Source: Pomphorhynchus laevis (taxonomy: Eukaryota; Acanthocephala; Palaeacanthocephala; Echinorhynchida; Pomphorhynchidae). From it: a stretch of DNA of 64,000 bases. The position numbers and the translations under genes were made by a program. The stretch is from the NCBI GenBank assembly GCA_012934845.2, contig WNNJ02003773.1, positions 112,270 to 176,269 on the forward strand, given 5' to 3'. The notes under the pieces were generated by a model. That model was not told where the DNA came from, searched no databases, and saw only the letters and a program-made list of their open reading frames with translations. Below are positions 1 through 10,809 of this stretch, piece by piece. Each line of letters begins with the position of its first letter. Within the stretch, counting starts at the first letter, position 1.

Positions 1-183
1 AAGTAGCTTGTTTATGGAAGAATAGATTTATATAATTTATTTTATATTTAAAAAATAATATACATTTATATAAAAAATATACAAATATAATATACATTTT
101 ATGTAAATGTATATTTAAATAAATGTCTAAAATGATATATTTTAGACGTTTTAGAAAAATGTAAACGAAGAGATTTTACATCT

Positions 184-213
184 AAATGTTTTCATTCAAA
201 AATGAAAACATTT
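184..213. repeat. Perfect hairpin, 13-bp arms
   Basis: AAATGTTTTCATT is followed by a 4-nt loop (CAAA) and its exact reverse complement. No open frame covers it. It is one of a series of short-loop perfect hairpins in this window. Confidence 0.9.
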
Positions 214-280
214 GCATTTGTAGAGGTCATATAAATGAGCTCTGTTATCGATTGTGAATGAAGGATTAGCATTACAACAA

Positions 281-905
281 ATCAAATCAGCTAACTAAGT
301 CTACGTATTTAATATAATTATTAAATAAAAAATAATAAATAAATAAATATTAAATAATAATGCTAAATCAATAAATCAAAATTTAATAATTAAATAATAA
401 ATAATTATAAATGACTGATATAATTTATATAATTTATATAAAGTTAAAATAAAAAATTGAAATTTAAAATAAAATTGAATTGACAAATAAATAATATCAG
501 TTAAAATTATAAAAAATGGTAAATGAAAATACGTTTAAACAATAATAAATAATTATATCAAGTTAAAATTGCAAATTAAAATAATAGTCAATTTTTATGA
601 ATTGACTAATAAATAACAGACGATGTATCAGAATAAGGATTAGAGGATGGAAAATAATCAGATGATAATAAGAAAATTATTATTTTTGATGAAAATAATA
701 AGATCGAAAATAATGTGTTCAAACAATAATATAATATTCTCAATTTTATGAGAGAAATATATATTCATATAACGATAAAATTTAAAATTGAAATAAAAGT
801 CAATTTTAATGAATTGACTGATAAATAATAGACGACGTATCGGAATAAGAATAGAGGTCATCAAGATGAACTTCTATATTATTACGTTACCTCGTTTAAG
901 GATAT
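281..905 (-). mobile_element. PLE terminal-repeat remnants
   Basis: Contains the PLE end signature (AGCTAACTAAGTCTACGTAT near 285), the A/T-rich stretch that follows it in the better copy at 62.2-62.5 kb (reverse complement), and two degraded copies of the TGAATTGACTAATAAATAAC block with its GAGGTCAT neighbour. The end signature recurs near 961 and 1228, so several partial copies lie one after another. No coding part is left. The first 280 bases hold only A/T-rich sequence and one hairpin. Confidence 0.6.
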
Positions 906-1227
906 AAGAGAGATGAACTGCGCAATTGGTAAAGTAATCTGTTATTATGTTCGTAGATGCTTGATAGATCAAATCAGCTAACTGAGTCTACATATTTAAA
1001 ATAATTATAAACTCAACAAAACATAATAATAATGCTTAAAATTATTTCAAATCAATTTAGCGCCAACTATTTTTGAAGCATTTTATTAACAAAATAAAAC
1101 AAAATAAATGGCAATTTTCACCAATTACCAAAACTGATTACCAATTAGTTTTATAAAACAATGATATTAACTTTTATCTACCATTAAAACTGGTGATAAA
1201 CACTTTTACATATTAACAAAATAGAGG

Positions 1228-2165
1228 AAATCAAATCAGCTAACTGAGTCTACGTATTTAATATAATTATAAAATTAAAAATAATAAATAAATAAATATT
1301 AAATAATAGTGCTAAATAAATAAATCAAAATTTAATAATTAGATAATAAATAATTATAAATGATTGATATAAATATTTTACATAATTTATATCAAGTTAA
1401 AATAAAAAAATTGAAATTTAAAATAAAAAACTTTTGAATTGACTAATAAATAATATCAGTTAAAATTATATAATTAATATAAAATTAATATAACTAGATA
1501 ATAAATAATTAGAAATAATAAATAATTGTTAAGATTTTATATAATTTATGTCAAGTTAAACTTTAAAATTGAAATTTAAGGTAAAAAACAATTTTTATGA
1601 ATTGACTAATAAATAACAGACAATGCTTCTGAATAAGAATTAGAGGTCAGCAGGATGAACTGCTATGCTATAAGGTTTCGGCCCCAACCTAATTCCTTGA
1701 CTCAATATAGCAGGGGGCCCAAAGACATGCTAATAGCATATTTTCTCTGATTAAATTTGATTATTTAGTGTATCTTATTCTAATTCAAAGTATATTATTT
1801 ATTATCCATCCATAAAGATTTTCCGCTAATGATTTGAAATTTATTTTTAATATTATTGTGTTGATTTATATATTTTACTATTTTCTATTTATGGCATTTT
1901 TATAGTTACCTAGTTTAAAATATGCATCTATTAAATTATTTAAATGATTTTGAAGAAATTTAATATCATTACAAATTGTTACAATTCTTAATATGTTATT
2001 ATTTAATGTATTATATTTAATATTATATGGTATTTACGAATGTTCATGCAAAAATATGTTTCTTGTAAATTTATATATGCCATTTTTAAGATATAAGTTA
2101 ATAATATATTTAATTTATGTTAATTTAATGTTAATATATATAATTCTCTTATATATTTGTACACT
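1228..2165 (-). mobile_element. PLE 3' fragment with terminal block
   Basis: Reads on the minus strand as the end of the PLE found at 59.6-62.5 kb. It starts with the end signature (about 1228) and carries the pseudoknot block (1660-1719) and the TATTATCCATCCATAAA segment that overlaps the last codons of the element ORF (about 1795). It ends near 2165 within sequence matching the region just after the RT catalytic core. Similarity to the 62-kb copy is clear but imperfect, and the loop of the pseudoknot block is quite different while the paired parts are kept. No RT catalytic motif is present. Confidence 0.8.
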
Positions 2166-2719
2166 TGAAAGTGTCCATGTAAAACAGCATTTCTATTAAA
2201 ATGAATTTAGTGTCTGATGCATGGTTAAACTGCAATACGCACTGTCATGCCCAAAGCTTATGCTAAATTCCCTCTGATGATAAATATAAATATATATAAA
2301 CAAAAATTTCTTCCTTTAAAATTATTTTTGAATAAAAAAAATTTTATTTTCATTATTATTTTAAAATAATAATAAAGGCTGACAAATAAAATTATTTGTC
2401 AGCCCTTTAATGGATTATTATGTACAAAGAAAGAGATTTATTATAATGACAGTGTTTCAGTTGAACGAGTAAAACGAGTGGCATCGGATGACCGCTCGGT
2501 TGTCTTGAATAAAAGATCCAGACTCTTACGATATAATTTGTAAAAAATAACTGTCTAACATTCTTAAATTCAGTCAGCAAACCAAAATTATTTTCAGGGA
2601 ATATCTACTTATCTGAACAGAATTCCGATATTTTTTAATAAATAATTGTATAAGAGTTTATAATTTATATCATATTATATAATTTATAACATATTTTATA
2701 ATTTATATATTATAATAGT
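2166..2719. other. Intergenic, no gene seen
   Basis: A/T-rich sequence with one perfect palindrome (2377-2404) and a short higher-GC patch at 2450-2530 that matches nothing I recognise. It separates two same-orientation PLE fragments. Confidence 0.5.
2377..2404. repeat. Perfect palindrome, 13-bp arms
   Basis: GGCTGACAAATAA, two A residues, then the exact reverse complement. It contains more G+C than its surroundings, so A/T richness does not explain it. It is not followed by a U-run or placed after a gene. Confidence 0.9.
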
Positions 2720-3432
2720 AAACTAGTTTAAAGTATGCATCTATTAAATTATTTAAATGATTTTGAAGAACAGCAATATCGTTACAAATTGTTGCAATTC
2801 TTAAAATTTCATTATTTAATGTATTATATTCTATATTATATGGTATGCATGCTCATGCAAAAATATGTTTCTTGTAAATTTAAATATGTCATCTTTACCA
2901 TATAAATTAACAGTAGTTTTAGTAATTGTTAATTTAATGTTCATATCTTGATATATACCTTCTTTATCTTTGTTATTGCTTTTATTAAGAATAAGGCGTT
3001 CTGGATAAATTTGTTCACTAATTGAATAAAAATTATTAGAATTAAATACACATATATCATCAATATATCAAAACATATATTTCATATCTTTATATAATTT
3101 AGATTTATTTTTTACACAGTTATGAACAAATTCATATTCTATAAAGCTTAAAAACAAGTCAGCTATAATTGGGCTCTATTACCGCCCATTGGAATACCTT
3201 TTACTTGTCTCAATATAGATGTCCCTACTTTTAAATAATTTTGATTTATCAAAATATTTAAGGATTCTATTAATTCAATTTTATCTATATATTTATATTT
3301 ATTTGATGGTTTAATTTTGTTAGATAGGTGTTATAGTTATTATAACATATATATGTAAATCTTTTTCCGTATATAAGATTATTAATTTTTCTACTGCATC
3401 TTTAATATCCACTAAATCTAGATTTGTATAAA
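2720..3432 (-). mobile_element. PLE reverse-transcriptase fragment
   Basis: The minus strand matches the RT part of the PLE at 61.25-61.93 kb almost throughout: the segment before the catalytic core (about 3430-3300), the PMGG-type turn (around 3190) and the YIDD region (around 3060). The copy is broken and starts and stops inside the element. A third fragment abuts it at 3434. Confidence 0.8.
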
Positions 3433-3433
3433 T

Positions 3434-3712
3434 CAAGAATATATATTATTTATTATCCATCCATAGAAATTTTCCGCTAATGATTTTAAATTTATTTTTA
3501 ATATTATTGTGTTGATTTATATATTTTACTATTTTCTGTTTAATTGTATTTTTATAGTAACCTAGTTTAAAATATGCATATATTAAATTATTTAAGTGAT
3601 TTTGAAGAACGCCAATATCGTTACAAATTGTTGCAATTCTTAAAATTTCATTATTTAATGTATTATATTTTATATTATATGTTATATGGTATTATAATAT
3701 ATTACATGTTAT
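3434..3712 (-). mobile_element. PLE 3' ORF fragment
   Basis: Another minus-strand piece covering the C-terminal end of the PLE ORF and the TTATCCATCCATAGAAA segment (about 3452). It has the same orientation as the two pieces before it, so positions 1228-3712 look like a partial head-to-tail series. It ends at the edge of the PGP exon and may have removed the 3' end of that gene. Confidence 0.75.
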
Positions 3713-4068
3713 ATGTATTCTATTACAAATCCAGCGACTGGATTAGCTGCCACTTTGTGAAAATAAAAGCTTGAATCACTAAACACCATGCTATTCGAAC
3801 GGCTTGGGTTCAGGCCATTGGGTCGTTTAAGGACCAATGTTCTAAAAAAAATTTTGTTCTCCTGCATTTCGAAGTTACTAAAGCCTGTTAAAGTAAGTAG
3901 AATAATGGCACTGGTACCTGGTATCACCTTATCCTTATCGACAGATGGCAGTGTAGTATCTTCATTTGTAACAATGAAATGACAGTTCTCTTTTTGTATG
4001 TAACTTGCAGCCTTGGCAATCTTTGGGTAACTGATGTGAGAATCAAACCCAGCAACAACACAGTTAAC
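3709..4068 (-). CDS. PGP-type HAD phosphatase, last visible exon (possibly broken)
   Basis: A good acceptor (TTTTACTCTTAG) precedes VNCVVAGFDSH, and the frame stays open for 119 codons. The first part is typical of phosphoglycolate/4-nitrophenyl phosphatases: VAGFD, then SYPKIAKAASYI, VTNEDTTLP and IPGTSAI, which form the cap domain and return to the HAD core. After PGT the family normally has a GKP lysine motif and a GDxxxTD motif. Neither is recognisable here. Instead the frame runs into LLTLTGFSNFEMQENK, which resembles the C-terminal LTLTGVS segment of the family, and then unfamiliar sequence that stops beside a PLE fragment. So about 50 codons appear deleted or displaced. Phase with exon 4 (10810) is 0, but about 20 residues usual before VVxGFD are also missing. 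Confidence 0.6.
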   Translation of the reverse strand, partial: VNCVVAGFDSHISYPKIAKAASYIQKENCHFIVTNEDTTLPSVDKDKVIPGTSAIILLTLTGFSNFEMQENKIFFRTLVLKRPNGLNPSRSNSMVFSDSSFYFHKVAANPVAGFVIEYI

Positions 4069-4850
4069 CTAAGAGTAAAATCAAAATATTTTAGCAAAAT
4101 ATTTGCTTAGACAACCAATGGGTCAAGTGTGAAATCGAGTTCTCCGTCGATGGGGAATGGATCGGGCTAAAAATCGGATCTATAATGACTTGTTTAAGAA
4201 AGATTTAAATAAATAACAATATTTGATATTAACCAAATGTATAAATTTGTGGAATAAATTGGAAAGTAAATCAAATTTAACGTAAACACATGTGTTATTT
4301 AAATTACCTTAATTGCTTAACAACGTAGAATGTAAGTTTAAAGTTTTTAAATGTATGTTTAAGTCAACATTTAGGCTTATACGTATCTTTAGGCCTAAAT
4401 GTTTAAATTTGCTTAATTTGTTTAAATTAATAAAATTTAAAAATTAATTTAGACATTAATTTAACTATAATTGCAGCAGATCGAATAATAAAAGGAAAGA
4501 AATCTCATGTGCATTTTAAATATTCAGGAACGATCAGGTATAATTGAAAGTCAACAAATATTTTGCTAGTAAAAATGAAAACATTAAATAAAGTTTATTG
4601 TAAGTGTTCTACATTGATATTGCTGAAATCAAAATTTACTTTCGTAGAGACCACAGCAAACAAAAACACAACAATGAAACAAAAACATTTAAAATCTAAA
4701 CCGAAGAAATAAAATAAAAAGAGGGGGACCAAAACATTCATAACAATAAATTGCAAACATTTTATTATTTATATTATAAATGTGGAGCAAAAGAAAAACG
4801 TAAAATTATCAAGTGTTTAGTAAAATGTGTTATAATCAAAGGCTTTCGTT
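4069..4850. other. PGP intron, unique A/T-rich part
   Basis: No gene or named repeat seen. It forms the downstream end of the 6.7-kb intron between PGP exons 4 and 5. A 9-bp-arm hairpin lies near 4084-4104. Confidence 0.5.
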
Positions 4851-4857
4851 TATATTA

Positions 4858-5225
4858 ATTTTAAGGTTAAATCAGCTTTATTACCAACCATTAAGTTATC
4901 CTTTAGTGTGTTAATATAAAACGCTTCTAAGATCTTACGTTTAAGCATACTGGATTCTTTTGACAAGATGGTAGTTCCATCGAAATCAATTATGTGATTA
5001 TTATTAATGCTGTGATCAACTAAGGCACTGCTTGTTCTACGTTTGAGTGTGTATTTATGCTGGTTTACTCTTTTATTTATACCTTGCTCAGTTTGTATAT
5101 TTTATCTCAGTCTTTACAACGGATGGATTTTATAAATAACGGATGAATATACACAACGATTATCCAATATATCATTGATATATGGAATCCCAAAATATTT
5201 CCGTTCTTTTTAAAGATCAAAACTA
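4858..5225 (-). mobile_element. Fragment of a second PLE type: C-terminal GIY-YIG endonuclease
   Basis: The minus-strand translation reads KERKYFGIPYINDILDNR, then KRVNQHKYTLKRRTSSALVD, HSINNNHIIDFDGTTILSKE and KRKILEAFYINTLKDNLMV. This matches the pattern of the GIY-YIG endonuclease at the C terminus of canonical Penelope/Poseidon-type PLEs (small R/K-rich helix, SAL..H....H.idf, then K..EA..I). The GIY and YIG strands themselves are lost or degraded. It is unlike the Naiad-like PLE elsewhere in the window. It lies in the PGP intron. Confidence 0.6.
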
Positions 5226-5519
5226 TGAATTTTATAAGTTCTTGTTTTAAATAAAGCCTATTTAAATGCCCACACTGGAAATTGGTTTTCTCTTAAAGAC
5301 TCGATTATTAAGCATTCAAGTTTCTTTCATCTCGACAAAATCAAAGCAAATCAAATTGTTTGGCAAAAACAATGAGCTAGCAGCAGCTACTTTTTAAGCG
5401 TTAGGAATATTTGAGCACCAGGAAACAACATTAAGTTTTAATCAAACCTTTTGAAAAATTGATGTTTTTAAAATATTGTTTAGTATAAAAATTGTAATAC
5501 TTTCAAAACGGAAAAAAGC

Positions 5520-6563
5520 ATGTCGGAGCTTCAAAGCTCAATATTTTGCAACGATTTTCAAGCAAACAAAGAAGAAGCGAATGTTCCTGGTCATCAATTA
5601 TCTTCCAAAGGTAGGACGGACTCACAAGTAAGTGATGCTTTTTGTTTTCTGGACTCGGATAAGGGGATATTACCCACTATTCCAAAGCTAGCACACTTGT
5701 GCATAATACAGGCGTCAAAACCTATAGGAAAACATTATATGTTTTCCGAATGTTTCTTCGTGATTTTATTAGTCTTAACGACAAAAGAGTTATATTTAAC
5801 TCTGTTAAGGTTTATCCCAACTCAGTGAAGATTTCTTTTACTAACGCCTCAATATTGGATGAGTAAAAGGCTTATTTCGAAGATCATTATCTTGATCACG
5901 GGTCGATCACTATCAAGCCGCTCCAATGTAGCCTTAAGATTTCGAACTTTCCACTGTACTTAGACGAGGATGACTCGAACAAGCTCAAGAGTCGCTTCAA
6001 ATTGCACTCAGTTAGGCAGGCACTGGGGAAGGGGGCGAGCCCCTCCAAGTTGAATTTGCGAATGCTGACTTAGATAGTGGACTACTATTATCCCGTTTCT
6101 CAGGCAACCCCTTTATAGGTTTTAACTTAAAATTTACAATAATTGAGGAAGACAGATGGACGTTCCCCCACTGTCAAAGATGTCACTGCTGGGGACATTG
6201 GGGTTCTACATGCAGTAAGGCCCAAACATGTGGGGTATGTGGAGCGACTGAGTGTACCCACATGGTCTGCAATGAAAAATGTCTGGTACCCCCTTCGTGC
6301 ATAAAGTGCTGTGGGGATCATCTTGCATGGTTGCGCAAGTGCGCCTCGTTTAAGAAATATCGTCAACGATTTATGATACCCCCGTCTCACTCCTATGTAG
6401 AAGCTGCTGCTCCAGTCGGAATGTCAAACAATGACGTCTTTATACTTTTGGCGAATCAAAAACGCACAATCATCACTGAGCTAAAGGACTTTTTTATCAC
6501 TCTGATCACTCCTACTGTCACTCAGGTTCCAGTAGACCTAAAGTCAACCCCTCCCCCGAACTA
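5520..6563 (+). pseudogene. LINE A1 ORF1 (Gag-like, zinc knuckles)
   Basis: Begins MSELQSSIFCNDFQANKEEA. The N-terminal third is open to 5828, then the frame is lost and recovered. From about 6165 the translation shows CCHC-type knuckles: CQRCHCWGHWGSTC, CGVCGATEC and CIKCCGDHLAWLRKC, followed by FKKYRQRF. ORF1 proteins of this kind bind the element RNA. Compared with copy A2, whose ORF1 is open for over 300 residues, the central part here is frameshifted. Confidence 0.75.
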
Positions 6564-6759
6564 AGAAGAGGGGGTTCTGCCAGAATGGTTCCCCCACTTA
6601 AGGTGGGAAAGATTCTAAAAGACTTAGGTGCCTCTCAGGAAAATGAAGATCTTGCCGAGGGGGGTCTGGCCTGTGATAGGCCTAGTGGTAAGGGGGCAAC
6701 CCTCTTGCACCTAGTTCTGTCTAGGTTGGCATCCCCATTCCAACTAATTTAACACAATA

Positions 6760-9239
6760 GTGAGTAAACACGAGCCTCTTTCACTGAATATTCTTCAGTG
6801 GAATTCTGGAGGTGCTTATGCCCTTAGACTTTTATCTGGTAGAGACGCAGATGTTATAGTCCTTCAGAAGACGCGATCTATCCGTCTCTTCCAGGACATT
6901 ACTCGACACATCCCAAAGCACATTTATTCCCACTATACTCCGTACATAACCCCACCTCACTCATCTTCATCTCAAGGACTCTTGACCTTAGCTAGATGCT
7001 CCCTAAGGTCTTCCCTCCTGTTGAATTACTCTAGTCCAGCCCTGTCTTGTTTAGTAGTTTCACTCGTTAAGAACGGTAAACGTCTCAGTTTAGCAAATGT
7101 CTACATTCGTCCAGGGGAGATTCACAAGAACCGTGAACTCCTGGATGGGATTATTAACGGCGGCTATGACATGATACTAGGAGATTTCAACGACAGAACT
7201 GGTCGTTGGATTAACGCATCGATACGCAGAGCTAGGAACGGTTACTTTATTCATAAACCACCGTCCCCCTCCTTTCATTGCACATCAACGAATTCAATCC
7301 TCGATATTTTACTGCTTCACTCGAGGTGGTTGCTTAAACCCCTCTGTACGGACCAGCGCCTCCCCCGGATAGGAAATAGAGTCTAACCGAATTCAATACC
7401 TACCTCTTTTCGCAAACTACCGGGATTCTTTCGACTACCTATAAAGGTCGCATTTTCAATCTCACTCCTACAAAACTCAAGATCCTAGCCAAATTACTAC
7501 ACCTCCCTAATCTCTCTGCTTCCGCCAGACAAACTCTCTCGACTGAATACTGGAGCACTAGGTATAGGTTCCAGCTGAGTAAGGATAAGGCGAGTATTGT
7601 CTATCTTAAGCCAGCTCAGTTTTCGTTTTGGAAGGTAATCAATAAGGAGAAGTTTGTATGTTGGAAGGATAGAGCATTGGGTTGGATTAGTAATATAGGT
7701 CTTGATGAAGTTTTGGAGGAGTCACTATTCCTACATAATTATGGTGCCACTCAATCACCTCAGCCAATCCCGCCTTGGGAAGACTTCAGGAGTAGATACT
7801 TATCTGTCACAGATATTCTCAGCATTTGGGTTTGATAGGAGGAATAGGGCTTTGGGGTGGATCGGTAGTATAGGCCTTGATAACGTTTTAGAGGAGTCAC
7901 TAGTTCATCACCAGTCCATCACACTATGGAGCCACTCAGTCACCTCAACCAATCCTGCCCTGGGGTGACTACAGGAGTAGGGATTTATCGGTGAATGACA
8001 TTCTCGACTCCAAAGGGTCCACATCCGGGCACCCCCAAATCCGTCGCTCCACTTTCCTCTCTAGTGTCAGCTTCTGACTGCCGATCCGAGAAGTGAGGTG
8101 GCCGTCACAATGCTATAAGCCTCCCATTCCGATGTAGCAGGCATCAATATTAGTAAACGTGTTTTTATCCCTAAGGTTAAATCCTGCTCTTGTCCTAAAG
8201 ACCTGTGTTCCATCTCGATACAAAATGCCCTCGTGTCGATTTACGAGAAAGCGCTTGCGCATCAAATCCGCGACCATTTCAGTAGGCGTAATTTGATCCC
8301 TTCCGGTTTTCATGGGTTCGTCAAAGGTCGCTCGGTCCATTCAGCAGTAAATGAGGTGGAGCAGTTTTGTCGAGAAAATAGCCATCGCCTGGTAGTGGCT
8401 GTTTTCCTGGACTTCTCTGCTGCCTTTGACCGCACCTTCGTCCCCTTCGTGATCTCTCCTCTCAGGTCCTTCGGGTTGCCTGCGAGAATTGTGAACAGGG
8501 TGGAGATACTGCTGTACACCAAGCGTTTTTATTATGAAGACGACCCTGATGCGCGTCAGTTCTACCCTATTACGGGCGTGACTCAAGGCTCCCCTCTTTC
8601 TCCTATTTTATATCTTGCTGCTTCCATCATTCTATTCAAAATACTTAAACGCGAACAACGTCTAGTGGTGTACGCTGATAACACCACAGCCCTGTTCTCC
8701 GGACACAGGTGCAAAGACGTAGTTTCTGACATCAGCCGCTTCTTTTTAAGATTAAAAGACCAGTTACCCGTATCCAACCTTGTTTTAAACTTGCTAAATC
8801 GTAGGTGGTCGTCTTTCATGGCACCCCTGCTACGAAACAAAAACTTAAGAGATTAGCACTCTCTGCGCTCTCCTTCATTTTTGCCTCTGAACCACTCTCC
8901 ACCTTCAGAAGTCGAGTAAAATAACTGGGGTTCACCGTTTCGGTGAGCTATTCGGCGAAAGCTGACATGGATAGACACAAACGTATAATGAAGAGAGCTA
9001 GGTGGGCTCTAAAACAGGCTCAGCATCTGTCGTTGAAAGGGAAAGCCCATATGCACCTTTGCAGCACTTTGGCTATCTCAGGATTAGTCTTCTTTTCTAG
9101 AGGACGCGCCGATTGGATTCTCCGGGGGGGGGTGAAAGACCCTGGGTGGTTCAGTCGGAAAGCGGCGTGTTGGATTGGTTGGGGGCTCAGATCCCAATGG
9201 ATTTGGGGCCGTGAAAGTTTGGAAGACGGAAAGTGATTG
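6760..9239 (+). pseudogene. LINE A1 ORF2 (endonuclease + RT)
   Basis: The endonuclease (6760-7386) starts MSKHEPLSLNILQWNSGGAY and includes DADVIVLQKTRS, NVYIRPGEIHKNRE and MILGDFNDRTGRW. The usual ETR glutamate is lysine (KTR). After 7350 a deletion joins the endonuclease end to a downstream linker. The RT block at 8233-8856 has GFHGFVKGRS, FLDFSAAFDRT, GVTQGSPLSPIL and VVYADNTTALF: the second catalytic Asp of YADD is Asn, and the family P of VPQG is T. The thumb and C terminus (8943-9239) are in another frame. Not functional. Confidence 0.8.
7668..8010 (+). repeat. Diverged internal duplication in LINE A1
   Basis: Two versions of the same ORF2 linker follow each other about 174 bp apart. 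One starts near 7669 (AGAGCATTGGGTTGGATTAG), the other near 7843 (AATAGGGCTTTGGGGTGGAT), and both run through the EESL and PQPIPPW-like segments. They differ at many positions, so this is not a fresh tandem duplication of one copy. Confidence 0.75.
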
Positions 9240-9604
9240 ATTGGTCTGCAGACTACATTTGACTGTTTGTTGTCTTTGATTTATGACATTTTCTAAGTAA
9301 CTTGATGTTATGTACTTTGTTTTTCTATTAAGAAAATCTTATTATTAATATAAAATATTGTTTGGAAGCCTGCTAATGAGTACATTTAAAAAGTAAATGA
9401 ATTATTTCGCTTCTGCATCATTTTCCATTGTAGTTCACGGTCAAAACTATGATCTCATATAGAGTTCGCTCAAAAAAGGGCTAGATAATTATCCATTGTC
9501 AATACATTCGTTTGTTCATATAATTCTCTACGTGATAATTATTAATCTCTATGTTATAATTCTCTATTATATGGTTTCGGTTTCATTATCTAAATGCAAT
9601 ATAA

Positions 9605-10735
9605 AATCCTAGAGTTATGATTACGACTTTTTGTCCTCATCCATAGCATGGTTTGCCTCATACCTATCCGATCGCTCATTTCGCGTCTGTTCTAATTCAT
9701 CATCCTCCCCTCCCATCCCTATCTTTTGCGGAGTCCCACAAGGTTCAGTCCTAGGACCCCTGCTTTTTCTCGTCTACTAGGCGATCTCTTTCCGTTTATC
9801 AAACCTTACTTCTTTAACGTCATGCAATACTCCGATGACATCCACATCTAGGTTCATGCACCTGCTCATCGCATACACTATATCGACATTTCTGCCTCCA
9901 ACTGTATTTCTTCTATCTACAAACGTATCCCCAATCTCCATCTCGTTCTATATCCCGACAAGTCTAAAATAATGTGGATCCTCCCACGTAAGCCAAACAT
10001 ATCTCCTCCCACTGTATTTTTTGCCTCATCGATCATCCACATAGTACACAATTGCACTATATTAGGTTTCCATTTTGATGATTACCTTTTCCTTAAACCC
10101 TTCGTTCGTGACAAGGTCCGCTCGTCTAATTTAAGTCTCCGTGACATTCGCAGTATCCGCCCCATTATCGACTTCCATTCTTGTATGTCTCTTCTTTCAT
10201 CGCTTCTCTTCCCTAAACTCAATTACTGCCTTAGCCTTTTCGCCAATTCTCCAAAATACATCATCCTACCTCTACAACGAATAATCAACTCCGCCGTTCG
10301 AGTGCTCTTTCGTCTCCGTCGCTTCGACAGCACATTCACATATCTTGCCCAACTATCCTGGCCCACCATCCACATCCGCATCAAACTCCGCCTTCTTCTC
10401 GTAATTTTTCGTCTCATCGCTGTCGGATCCCCATCGTTCATTAACGTTCCTTTCTTAGACGACACTCGCCCCACCTCGCTATCGCTGCGTTCCCGTCATA
10501 CCCTTTTGCTCCACGTTCCCAATTACTTCAACAAATACGGTCTCCGATCCGTCCTTGTCGCCACCTCACTAGCCTGGAATCAACTCTCACTCGACGTCCG
10601 CCGCGCTTCCTCCTTTATCACATTCAAACACCTCCTCCGTTCACACCTTCTCGACACATGATTTACATTTTTGTTTTGTTGTGGTAATGTAAGCGTGTGC
10701 TGGCACGTATTTGCCACGTTAAAATAAATCTTTTT
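9605..10735 (+). mobile_element. LINE family E (L2/CR1-like), 5'-truncated copy E1
   Basis: Starts inside the RT. The translation near 9640 reads [19 protein letters not shown] and [18 protein letters not shown]. The YADD region is degraded (YSDD-like near 9830). From 9972 to 10661 an open frame of 229 codons covers the RT thumb and C terminus: YKRIINSAVRVL-like block, PKLNYCLSLF, TFTYLAQLSWPTIHIRIKLRL, and the SLAWNQLSLDVR end typical of this group. A short tail with AAATAAATC follows. No polyA was found. It lies in the PGP intron on the opposite strand to the gene. Confidence 0.75.
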
Positions 10736-10809
10736 CAGAGTATACTAATGCTTTAAATAAATTGTTATCTTTGAAATAAAGATTGTACGATTTAAACTTA
10801 GATACTCAC

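Larger units (their letters stand above)
5490..9350 (+). mobile_element. LINE family A, copy A1 (near full length, dead)
   Basis: A two-ORF APE-type non-LTR retrotransposon. ORF1 spans about 5520-6563 and ORF2 about 6760-9239. Its tail ends with TATTAAGAAAATCTTATTAT, shared with copy A3, so the 3' end is near 9345. Gene content and RT motifs suggest the I/Jockey group; the clade is not certain. It sits in the large PGP intron opposite to the gene. It has many frameshifts, a deletion after the endonuclease, an internal duplication (7668-8010) and an altered catalytic motif (YADN). Confidence 0.85.
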
